Shown here piece by piece: positions 1 through 5,705 of a DNA stretch of 7,806 bases. Numbering within the stretch: position 1 is the stretch's first letter; each line of letters starts with the position of its first letter. The stretch comes from an uncultured bacterium (lineage in GTDB: Bacteria > Desulfobacterota > Binatia > HRBIN30), in assembly GCA_937975525.1 (NCBI GenBank), contig CALJUJ010000476.1, positions 1 through 7,806 on the forward strand. The letters run 5' to 3'. The notes under the pieces were generated by a model that was given only the letters and a program-made list of their open reading frames with translations, did not search any database and had not been told where the DNA came from. The translations under genes and the position numbers were made by a program.

Positions 1-30
1 TACCCCGATCTCGACTCCCTCTGGGCTTGA
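1..30 (+). CDS. Possible C-terminal end of an upstream gene (partial)
   Basis: Frame 1 reads YPDLDSLWA and then TGA at 28-30. Seven of the nine codons end in G or C, as expected for a coding tail in this genome. Nothing can be said about function from nine residues. The other two forward frames are also open here, so chance is a real alternative. Just downstream, a small hairpin (42-46 pairing with 56-60) could mark the end of a transcript, but such stems are common in DNA this GC-rich. Confidence 0.25.
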   Translation, partial: YPDLDSLWA

Positions 31-217
31 ATCGGCAACCGGACCGATCCTTGCGCGGTCGTCGTCCGCGGTGCGCCGGCGGCAGACTCACCCTTACCCA
101 CGTCCGGCCCGCTTCCGCGCATGGCTCTGGCGCGCCTCACCTGACCCTGGGTGTCGCGGGCGGGCCTTCGGGGTTGGTTCCTTGCGGGCCCAGCGCGCGC
201 TCGGGGACTCTGCCGAC

Positions 218-562
218 ATGTCTCCTTCGGACGATTTCGACGGGGCGCGCGCACGCGTCGCGGCGATGGATCCGCTGGTCCTCGAAGCCGTCGACCACGT
301 CGATCTCGGTTTGTTGGAATGGTCGCTTTCCCTTTCTCCTCGCGAGCGCTTGCGCGCGGTCGGTTCCGCGCTCCGTACGCTCCGCAGGTTCCGGCGTGTC
401 GCATCCCCGGCAGGCAGACCTCGAAGCGCTGATGGAAGCGTTGGTCGACGCCGGGGTGGGGTTCATCGGACGCTCGCGCGTCTGCGCGCCCGGACTCCTG
501 ATCACGGAGTCGCGGCCGCCCGGCTCGTCCCCACCGACGTAGCACGGCTGCGTGGGAGCTAG
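218..562 (+). pseudogene. Remnant of small helical protein that usually precedes a nucleotidyltransferase-like gene
   Basis: Reading from ATG 218 gives 114 residues. The first ~63 look like a real protein: an acidic start, then LLEWSLSLSPRERL at residues 32-45 and an Arg/Leu-rich helix ending RRFRR at about 60. From memory of the family, short proteins with a 'hydrophobic-Leu-Ser-Pro-x-Glu-Arg-Leu' helix often sit just ahead of, and overlap, a nucleotidyltransferase-fold gene in deltaproteobacteria and related phyla. Here the frame runs on through Arg/Gly/Pro-rich sequence with no protein-like pattern until TAG at 560-562, as if the natural end was lost. A GGGGA stretch lies about ten bases ahead of the ATG, a weak ribosome binding site. 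The first 63 codons may still be an intact small protein. The family link is a judgement from pattern, not a search. Confidence 0.42.
396..542 (+). pseudogene. Truncated nucleotidyltransferase-like gene, N-terminal fragment
   Basis: A GTG start at 396 with AGG at 386-388 (seven-base spacer) opens a 48-residue frame that overlaps the preceding frame. Its first ~24 residues contain DLEALMEALVDAGVGFI (8-24). This matches the usual opening helix and first strand of minimal nucleotidyltransferase-fold proteins, which normally go on to a Gly-Gly motif and a metal-binding Asp-x-Asp. In this frame the family-like pattern stops right after FI: the remaining residues are Pro/Arg/Ser-rich, with no GG or DxD motif, and TAG follows at 540-542. 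The simplest reading is a gene that lost nearly all of its catalytic domain by deletion. It cannot be catalytically active as it stands. The overlap with the upstream helical-protein frame matches the usual two-gene arrangement and supports the assignment. Confidence 0.4.
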
Positions 563-587
563 CCTCCCATCGAGCTCCGGGAACGGA

Positions 588-1406
588 TCACGCCGCGCCG
601 CGGCCGGCGAAGGCGTGGCGCCAGTCGTCCAGCAGCAGCTTGCTGCCGAAGTAGCCGAAGATCAGCGGGAACACGAAGTACTGGTACTGCGTCCACAACA
701 ACGCGAGCAGGGTGTCGGCGACGCCGCCGGCCATGTTCTCGAACCCACCGAACACCTCCGAGAACGAAAAGATGAAGGTCGACGCGACCGGCTCGCCGGA
801 GCCGAGCACCGGGACGAGGTAGCGGTAGGGCGAGCCCTTGGCGTTGAGATGGAAGAAGTAGGCGACCGACAGCACGTTGACGAACGAGTAGATCTCGAGC
901 GTGTAGAACGTCGAGTCGTGGTTCACCGTGCGCAGGTCGACGGAGCTGAACGAGGCCAGCACCCACCAGTACATGTGCAGGATGCTCTCGCGCATGTAGT
1001 CGGTGTGGGCGATCACGTCGTCGAGTGTGCGCAGGTTCTCGAACACGAAGGGTGAGAACATCACCCAGGGGATTTCCCATAGCGAGTTGGTCAGCGTGTA
1101 GGACAGCATCCAGACGACCAGGCAATCGTGGTACACGGCGAGGTCGGCCCGCCCCTCGCGCTTCTGCATCCAGTAGACGATCACCCACGCGTTCAGCCAG
1201 ATGCTGATGGCGTAGAGCCCGGCCTTGGTGCTGGTGACGAAGTCGAATGCACCGAGAAAGAACCCGAGGGCGCATACGCCAACGCCGCCCCACCAGAGCG
1301 CGGTCCACGTCCAGAAGAACCGCAATGCGCTGGCAGCGGTCGTGCGGGCGGCGACACGGCTGCCCGAAGGTGCGATGGCCGCACCGGTTGCCGTCGTGCT
1401 TTCCAA
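588..1406 (-). CDS. Multi-spanning membrane protein of unknown function
   Basis: This 272-residue protein, counted from TTG at 1404-1406, has a short polar N-terminus (about 28 residues) and then six or seven hydrophobic segments, roughly at residues 30-53, 62-80, 90-118, 141-157, 168-187, 205-222 and 232-259. It is very rich in Trp, Tyr and Phe. Charged residues lie inside or beside membrane segments: Trp110-Glu111 in segment 3, Glu171 and Glu217. There is no signal peptide, ATP site or enzyme motif. The many aromatics and intramembrane Glu faintly recall EXPERA/emopamil-binding-like membrane proteins, but I cannot claim that relationship. I preferred TTG over the ATG at 1436 because a near-perfect ribosome binding site lies seven bases before TTG, while the ATG has none. 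It is divergent from the ABC exporter, so a shared control region is possible. Confidence 0.85.
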   Translation of the reverse strand: MESTTATGAAIAPSGSRVAARTTAASALRFFWTWTALWWGGVGVCALGFFLGAFDFVTSTKAGLYAISIWLNAWVIVYWMQKREGRADLAVYHDCLVVWMLSYTLTNSLWEIPWVMFSPFVFENLRTLDDVIAHTDYMRESILHMYWWVLASFSSVDLRTVNHDSTFYTLEIYSFVNVLSVAYFFHLNAKGSPYRYLVPVLGSGEPVASTFIFSFSEVFGGFENMAGGVADTLLALLWTQYQYFVFPLIFGYFGSKLLLDDWRHAFAGRGAA

Positions 1407-1595
1407 CGTTCGTCCTCCCCTGTGGTGCACCGGCATCTAAGCGCACTGCCCGGCGCGCGCCAAGGGCGCGAGTGCCGAAGGCTGCATCTCGGTGCGCCCG
1501 CGCGAGTAGGCTCGGGAGCCGAGGTCGGACGGGGCGTCGTGGTGGGTTGCGCGACGATGCTGGCCGGAAGCCCGACAAGGCCGTATGAGAGAGCC
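1407..1595. other. Divergent intergenic region between membrane protein and ABC exporter genes
   Basis: This ~190-base gap must hold the promoters of both flanking genes, or at least their leaders, because they diverge. I see no convincing -35/-10 pair; the stretch is uniformly GC-rich. It includes the ten-base palindrome GGCGCGCGCC at 1452-1461, which may be chance. If the ABC gene starts at ATG 1557, the gap is shorter. Confidence 0.4.
1414..1421 (-). promoter_or_regulatory. Strong ribosome binding site that sets a TTG start
   Basis: On the minus strand the sequence is AGGGGAGG, followed by seven bases and then TTG at 1406-1404. This is the best Shine-Dalgarno match in the window. It lies inside the 10-codon extension that an ATG start at 1436 would add, so the shorter TTG-initiated protein is favoured. 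Confidence 0.75.
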
Positions 1596-3422
1596 GTGCT
1601 GTCCACCGTACGCATGGCCCTCGATCTCGTCGGCCCGACCTGGCGCCGCCGCTGGTTCTGGCTCGTACCCCTCGGCGTCGTCACCGCGTTGCTCGAGATG
1701 CTCGGCGCGGGAGCGGTGTTCGTGCTCATCCGCTTGATCACCGATGTGGACGCCAGCGTTTCGATCCGCTGGCTCGAGCCCTTGCGCTGGTGGCTGGGCG
1801 CCGGTGCGACGTCGGAGTCGATGACGGCGCTCGTGGCGCTGCTGATCGCGGTGCTCTTCCTGGTCAAGAACGGCCTGCGCGTTCTCGAGGTGTACTGGCG
1901 CGGCCACTGCGCCGAGGGAAGCTACATCCACCTGCTCTCCGGTCTGCTGCGAACCTACCTCCAAGCTCCTTACGCGTTTCACTTGCGGCGCAACTCCGCG
2001 CAGCTCATGCGCGACCTGATGCACGGTGCGCGCGAGGTGTGTGCGTTCACGCTCGGCGCGGCGACGACCGTGATGGCCGAGGCCTTCATCACGCTCGGGG
2101 TCATCGTCATGCTGATCTGGGTGACTCCCGCCACCTCGCTGGCCGTTGCCGCGGGGGCGGGTTTGCTATCGGTCGTGCTGTTGTGGGGGACGCAGGCGAC
2201 GGTGGCGGCGTGGGGCGCGTCGCGCCGGCAGAGCTCGGCCCGGCTGCTCCGGGTGCTGCAGCACGCGTTCGGGAGCATCAAGGAGGTCAAGCTGCTCGGC
2301 CGCGGCGATTACTTCACCCGGCTGGGCCACGAAGCGCAGGCCGAGGTCGCGCGCGTGGAGGTGTCCTTTCGGCTGTTGGAGTGGACGCCACGTTTGCTGG
2401 TCGAGACGTTGTTCATCTGCGCACTCGCCGCGCTCGTGGGGGTGTCGATCTGGAACCAGACCGAGCCCTGGCAGCTGGCACCGACGATCGGCGTCTTCGC
2501 GTATGCGGCGCTCCGCCTACTGCCCTCGTTCCACATGATCGTCTTCCAGCTCAGCCAGATCGCCGGAGTGAGCGAGCCGGTGGCGGCCATCCATGCGGAC
2601 GCCCGGCGGCTGCGCGCGCTCGACCTCGGCGCGGCACCGGCGTCCGTCGATGACATCGGGCCGCTTCGGGAGAGTTTGGAGGTGCGCGGCGTCTCGTTCC
2701 GCTACGAGGGCGCGGCGCGCCCGGCGTTGAACGACGTGAGCTTCGTCGTGCGGCGCGGCGAATCGCTCGGCGTGGTCGGCTCGACCGGCGCCGGCAAGAG
2801 CACGTTGATCGACGTCTTGCTCGGTTTGCTGCCGCCCACGGAAGGCGCCGTCTTGGTCGACGGCCGCAGCATTCAGGGCGATCTGCGCGGCTGGCAAGGG
2901 CAGATCGGTTACGTCGCCCAGGAGCCGGCGATGCTCGACGCGAGCATCCGCGAGAACATCGCGTTCGGTCTCGCGCACGGGGAAACCGACGAGGCCCGCA
3001 TCCGCCAGGTTCTCCGCATGGCGCAGCTGGCGCCCTTCGTATACGACTTGGAGGAGAACGTGGACACGCTCATCGGCGAGCGCGGCGTGCGCATCTCCGG
3101 CGGCGAGCGCCAGCGCATCGCCATCGCCCGGGCGCTGTACAACAACCCCGACGTGCTCGTCTTCGACGAGGCGACCTCTTCTCTCGACAATCAGACGGAG
3201 CGCGCACTGACCGAAACCGTCGCGGCGCTGCACGGACGCAAGACCATGGTGATCATCGCCCATCGTCTCAGCACGGTGCGCCACTGCGATCGCCTGATCT
3301 TCCTGCAGGACGGCACGCTCGCAGGCACCGGCACCTACGACGAGCTCCTGCAGGGCAACGCTGCGTTCCGCGAGATGGCCGCTGCGGACGGGTCGGAAGC
3401 TTCTCGACGCCGCGAAAAGTAG
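1596..3422 (+). CDS. Type I ABC exporter half-transporter (permease fused to ATPase), flippase-like
   Basis: This complete 608-residue half-transporter should act as a homodimer in the inner membrane, using ATP to export or flip a lipid or glycolipid. Residues ~20-350 carry about six membrane segments. Residues ~360-608 are the ATPase: A-loop Tyr370, Walker A GSTGAGKST 395-403, Q-loop Gln442, signature ISGGERQ 500-506, Walker B VLVFDE 520-525 with catalytic Glu525, D-loop SSLD 528-531 and H-loop His556. All catalytic residues are present. The segment APYAFHLRRNSA (124-135) resembles the PglK/WlaB type of lipid-linked-oligosaccharide flippase and related polysaccharide exporters. The substrate is unknown, because no glycosyltransferases lie nearby. 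The start is uncertain: GTG 1596 has GAGAG four bases upstream, while ATG 1557 (621 residues) and ATG 1614 (602) lack a good site. The reading frame is open further upstream, but that part overlaps the opposite-strand gene and is not protein-like. Confidence 0.93.
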   Translation: MLSTVRMALDLVGPTWRRRWFWLVPLGVVTALLEMLGAGAVFVLIRLITDVDASVSIRWLEPLRWWLGAGATSESMTALVALLIAVLFLVKNGLRVLEVYWRGHCAEGSYIHLLSGLLRTYLQAPYAFHLRRNSAQLMRDLMHGAREVCAFTLGAATTVMAEAFITLGVIVMLIWVTPATSLAVAAGAGLLSVVLLWGTQATVAAWGASRRQSSARLLRVLQHAFGSIKEVKLLGRGDYFTRLGHEAQAEVARVEVSFRLLEWTPRLLVETLFICALAALVGVSIWNQTEPWQLAPTIGVFAYAALRLLPSFHMIVFQLSQIAGVSEPVAAIHADARRLRALDLGAAPASVDDIGPLRESLEVRGVSFRYEGAARPALNDVSFVVRRGESLGVVGSTGAGKSTLIDVLLGLLPPTEGAVLVDGRSIQGDLRGWQGQIGYVAQEPAMLDASIRENIAFGLAHGETDEARIRQVLRMAQLAPFVYDLEENVDTLIGERGVRISGGERQRIAIARALYNNPDVLVFDEATSSLDNQTERALTETVAALHGRKTMVIIAHRLSTVRHCDRLIFLQDGTLAGTGTYDELLQGNAAFREMAAADGSEASRRREK

Positions 3423-3423
3423 C

Positions 3424-3447
3424 CCCCCGGGCATGGACGACCGGGGG
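3424..3447 (+). terminator. GC-rich hairpin directly after the ABC exporter stop codon
   Basis: CCCCCGG at 3424-3430 pairs perfectly with CCGGGGG at 3441-3447 around a ten-base loop. The stem begins one base after the TAG at 3420-3422. It is followed by TCGATCTT rather than a clean T run, so it is a weak classical terminator. It may act as a terminator, a 3' end stabiliser or an attenuator, since the next gene begins only 22 bases beyond it. Confidence 0.5.
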
Positions 3448-3469
3448 TCGATCTTCGTAGATTGGGCGG

Positions 3470-4243
3470 ATGGTGAACTACGAGAAACGCGGCAACATCG
3501 GTGTCATTACCATCAACCGGCCGGACGCGCGCAACGCGGTCAATACCGCGGTCGCCACCGGCATCGAAGAAGCGATCGACCAGATCGAAGCGGACGACGA
3601 GGTCTGGGTCGGCGTGCTCACCGGCGCGCAGACGGCGAAGGGGTACATCTTCTGCGCCGGCGCCGACCTCAAGCAGATGAGCGTCGACCCGGGCGGCATG
3701 ATGACCAAGCGCGGCGGTTTCGGCGGCCTGGTGCAGCGCGAGCGCACGAAGCCCTTGATTGCAGCCGTCGACGGACCGGCGCTCGCCGGCGGCACCGAGC
3801 TCGTGCTCGCGTGCGATCTGGTCGTCGCCTCGCGCACGGCGGTCTTCGGCATCCCCGAGGTCAAGCGCAACCTGGTCGCGGCGGCGGGCGGTCTGTTCCG
3901 TCTCCCGCGCAAGATCCCCCGCAACGTCGCCATGGAGCTGGCGCTCACCGGGCGACTCGATTTCCCGGCCGAGCGCGCCCACCACTTCGGCTGGGTCAAC
4001 GAGCTGTGCGACGAAGGTCAGGCCCTCGAAGGTGCGCTGAAGCTCGCGGCGCAGATCTGCGAGAACGCGCCACTGGCCGTGCGCGAGAGCCGCAAGATCG
4101 TGATCGAAGCGACCGACCAGCCGGACGACGTCGGCTGGAAGATGTCGGGCGAGGGCATCGCCAAGATGTTCGGCACCGAAGACTTCAAGGAAGGGCTGAC
4201 GGCGTTCGTCGAGAAGCGACCGCCACGCTGGCAGGGTCGCTGA
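3470..4243 (+). CDS. Enoyl-CoA hydratase/isomerase (crotonase) family protein
   Basis: This 257-residue protein has the full length of a single-domain crotonase, a cytoplasmic enzyme acting on acyl-CoA thioesters. The N-terminal strand pair GVITINRPDARNAV is typical. The first oxyanion-hole segment is FCAGADLKQM, after a VLTG strand. The second is in DGPALAGGTELVLACD. Glu110 (in GGTE) and Glu130 (in GIPEV) sit 20 residues apart, the same spacing as Glu144 and Glu164 of rat mitochondrial enoyl-CoA hydratase, so hydration of a 2-enoyl-CoA is chemically plausible. The C-terminus EGLTAFVEKRPPRW is also typical of the family. Chain length and pathway cannot be read from the sequence. ATG 3470 has no good ribosome binding site, but conserved sequence starts within a few residues of it. 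It follows the ABC gene by 47 bases with a hairpin between them, and converges on the Gdt1-like gene. Confidence 0.95.
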   Translation: MVNYEKRGNIGVITINRPDARNAVNTAVATGIEEAIDQIEADDEVWVGVLTGAQTAKGYIFCAGADLKQMSVDPGGMMTKRGGFGGLVQRERTKPLIAAVDGPALAGGTELVLACDLVVASRTAVFGIPEVKRNLVAAAGGLFRLPRKIPRNVAMELALTGRLDFPAERAHHFGWVNELCDEGQALEGALKLAAQICENAPLAVRESRKIVIEATDQPDDVGWKMSGEGIAKMFGTEDFKEGLTAFVEKRPPRWQGR

Positions 4244-4246
4244 AGC

Positions 4247-4313
4247 AAGAGAGGGGATACGTCCGACGGCGAACACGCCCCGCAGCAGTGCTCTGGCGGA
4301 CGTATCCTCTCTT
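4247..4313. terminator. Long imperfect inverted repeat, likely two-way terminator
   Basis: Bases 4247-4265 pair with 4297-4313 to give 17 base pairs with a two-G bulge (AAGAGAGG-GG-ATACGTCCG). The loop region can form a further stem, about 4271-4276 with 4288-4293 and one mismatch. It lies between two convergent genes: it starts three bases after the crotonase stop and its last base is the first base of the transporter's stop codon on the other strand. Neither side has a long T run, so efficiency as an intrinsic terminator is uncertain. The position strongly suggests transcript ends for both genes. A dispersed repeat family is an alternative. Confidence 0.65.
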
Positions 4314-4585
4314 CACATTCGATCGGCGAGCATGAGCGCGCCGATCACGATGAAGATTCCGCCGGCGCCGCGTTTGATCCACTCCATCGGCAGCACGTGC
4401 GCGAGCGTGCTGCCGAGGACGACGGCGATCGCGGACACGCAGGCGAGCGCCAGCGACGAGCCCAGCCAAACCGCCCACGGCTCGCGCGTTTGAGCCGCCA
4501 GCGTCATCGCGGCGAGCTGGGTCTTGTCGCCCATTTCGGCCAGGAAGATCGCCGCGAACGTCGTCAGAAAAATCCTGATGTCCAT
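4313..4585 (-). CDS. Half-length Gdt1/UPF0016 (TMEM165-like) cation transporter
   Basis: This 90-residue membrane protein has three hydrophobic segments, at about residues 4-27, 37-62 and 70-88. Segment 1 carries the family signature: AEMGDKTQ, with Glu17, Gly19, Asp20, Lys21 and Thr22. Gdt1/TMEM165 proteins move Mn2+ or Ca2+ (as in MneA-type manganese exporters), and most have two inverted copies of this domain in ~190 residues or more. This gene encodes only one copy, a known single-domain form that must pair with itself or with a sister gene. No sister gene is adjacent. It lies 66 bases downstream of a crotonase gene on the same strand, so co-transcription is possible but functionally unexplained. 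No strong ribosome binding site precedes ATG 4585; GACGAG is the nearest. The 66-base gap is too short for a complete manganese riboswitch of the yybP-ykoY type. Confidence 0.92.
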   Translation of the reverse strand: MDIRIFLTTFAAIFLAEMGDKTQLAAMTLAAQTREPWAVWLGSSLALACVSAIAVVLGSTLAHVLPMEWIKRGAGGIFIVIGALMLADRM

Positions 4586-4651
4586 CGCTCGTCACTACAT
4601 CGGCACGGTCGACGAAACCAAAGCTGCGAGCGCTGCCGTGGCGCGAGCACG

Positions 4652-5350
4652 TCAATCGCTAGCCACCGCGGCGGCCCGGGCTCGTTGCCGGGCGACCATC
4701 TCGCGCATGCGTTCGAGCCGCGCCCCGAGCAGCGCGCGGCGGCTGCCCACGTAGGCCTCGGGCGTGAGCGTCGTCAGGGAACGCGCGGCCTGCAGCGCCT
4801 GCGCCTCGATGGCGCCTGGATCGACGAGCCGATCCAGGAAGCCCACCTCGGTGGCTTCGGCGGCCCCGACGACGCGACCGAGCACGGTCAGCTCGTGCAG
4901 ACGGCGCCGGTCCAGCCTTTCGCGCGCGAGCAACGCAGGCAATTCGGGCAAAGGCATTCCGAGCGCCGGTTCGGTGAAGCCGATACGGTAGTCGCCGGGG
5001 ACCCCCAGACGCACGTCGGCGGCGAGTAGGAGCATCGCGCCCGCCGCGACGGCGTGGCCGCGGCAGACGACGACCACGCGGGTCGGTCCTTCGACGATCT
5101 CGAGGAGCAACTCGCCCATGGTGGCGAGCAAATCCTCGCGCGCGCTGGCCTCGGCTTGGAGGATGCGGACATCGAGACCGGCGCAGAAGGCGTCGTCGCG
5201 CCCGGAGAGCACCGCGACGGGCGCGTCCGGGTCGGGCGCGAGCGCGCGACGCAGCCCGTCGATCGTGTTCACGTCGAGGAGGTTGCGGCGCCCCGAGTCC
5301 AACTCGATCCACCGCACCGACCCATCGCGTCGTGTTCGCACGTTCGCCAT
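4652..5350 (-). CDS. Crotonase-fold protein lacking one catalytic glutamate
   Basis: This 232-residue protein is short for a crotonase but has the core fold. The N-terminal strand VRWIELDSGRRNLLD replaces the usual 'NRP..NAL' segment. The first oxyanion loop is AFCAGLDV (54-61), after the VAVLSG strand. The second is GHAVAAGAMLLLAAD (98-112). The position matching rat hydratase Glu144 is Met106; the second acid is kept as Glu127 in FTEPALGM. The loss of one Glu argues against simple enoyl-CoA hydration, so isomerase, thioesterase, decarboxylase or non-catalytic roles are open. The C-terminal ~30 residues are an Arg/Ala-rich helix. No ribosome binding site precedes ATG 5350, yet conserved sequence begins at residue ~4, so the start is likely right. 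It is divergent from the zinc-ribbon remnant and the reductase gene, and upstream of the Gdt1-like gene on the same strand. Confidence 0.9.
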   Translation of the reverse strand: MANVRTRRDGSVRWIELDSGRRNLLDVNTIDGLRRALAPDPDAPVAVLSGRDDAFCAGLDVRILQAEASAREDLLATMGELLLEIVEGPTRVVVVCRGHAVAAGAMLLLAADVRLGVPGDYRIGFTEPALGMPLPELPALLARERLDRRRLHELTVLGRVVGAAEATEVGFLDRLVDPGAIEAQALQAARSLTTLTPEAYVGSRRALLGARLERMREMVARQRARAAAVASD

Positions 5351-5457
5351 GGAGGCGTTCTAGCGATCGCGGGTCGGCGTGTCACGGAACCGCGCAAGGC
5401 TCGTCCTCGCTCACCGGCAACGGCGTCGAATCGCCTCGACGGGACGGCGAGCTTGGT

Positions 5458-5474
5458 GCGATATACATGATCGC
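5458..5474. promoter_or_regulatory. AT-richer dyad, possible operator or promoter element
   Basis: GCGAT (5458-5462) and ATCGC (5470-5474) are inverted around seven bases that include TATACAT, a rare AT-rich patch in this GC-rich gap. TATACA is a partial -10 match, but no -35 box at the right distance is visible. It could serve either divergent gene or the zinc-ribbon frame 60 bases downstream. Confidence 0.25.
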
Positions 5475-5533
5475 ATGGTCTTTCCGCGGAGTCCCTGGAC
5501 AGGAAGCCGCTGCTTCGCCGCGGCGCACCCCAC

Positions 5534-5656
5534 ATGATTTGCGCGGGTTGTGGCCATGCGAACCCCGACCGCGCCCGGTTCTGTCTCGAGTGCGGCATCC
5601 CATCGGCGCTTGGTGATGGGATGCGCCCTGCATCCGCAGGCTTCCGGGCCTCCTAG
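5534..5656 (+). pseudogene. Zinc-ribbon fragment, N-terminal remnant of a larger protein
   Basis: ATG 5534 opens a 40-residue frame that begins MICAGCGHANPDRARFCLEC, a textbook zinc ribbon with CxxC at residues 3-6 and 17-20 and the usual G-x-x-NP-x-x-ARFC middle. Ribbons of this kind usually open much longer bacterial proteins, such as class III adenylate/guanylate cyclases with AAA ATPase and TPR domains. Here the frame shifts to unremarkable sequence and ends at TAG 5654-5656, with the reductase starting 50 bases on. I read it as the stub left after deletion of such a gene. A genuine 40-residue zinc-binding mini-protein is the alternative: the four cysteines are intact. There is no good ribosome binding site before the ATG, and the frame is open back to 5471. 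Confidence 0.6.
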
Positions 5657-5705
5657 CGGTGGTGCGCTCCGGGCGCGCACCTCGAACAGCCGAGAAAGCA
5701 CGCAG

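Larger units (their letters stand above)
5351..5705. other. 355-base divergent intergenic region
   Basis: This gap separates the minus-strand crotonase from the plus-strand reductase and must hold the promoters of both. It contains an AT-richer spot with a small dyad (5458-5474) and a short zinc-ribbon reading frame (5534-5656), described separately. The reductase frame stays open back to 5550, but the translation there is low-complexity and overlaps the zinc-ribbon codons in another frame. I see no RNA gene or insertion sequence end. Confidence 0.55.

Noticed and set aside
559..1578. Minus-strand open frame of 339 codons in another frame over the membrane protein
   Set aside because: The translation is Arg/Pro/His-rich and not membrane-like. 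The competing frame gives a clean multi-spanning protein with a strong ribosome binding site.
1128..1595. Upstream extension of the ABC exporter frame to ATG 1128
   Set aside because: The extra ~156 residues overlap the opposite-strand membrane gene and read as low-complexity shadow. Exporter sequence begins only near 1596-1620.
2517..3434. Minus-strand open frame of 305 codons opposite the ABC ATPase domain
   Set aside because: The plus strand carries every ABC ATPase motif in order. The opposite frame has no domain pattern and is a shadow.
3335..4276. Minus-strand open frame of 313 codons opposite the first crotonase
   Set aside because: It spans an intergenic gap and two plus-strand genes, with no family signature.
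4586..4651. Possible manganese riboswitch (yybP-ykoY type) before the Gdt1-like gene
   Set aside because: Such riboswitches are known upstream of this family, but only 66 bases are available and I could not find the conserved loop elements.
5550..5705. Upstream extension of the reductase to ATG 5550
   Set aside because: The added residues are unlike the family, and the same bases encode the zinc ribbon in another frame. The reductase pattern begins at 5706-5727.
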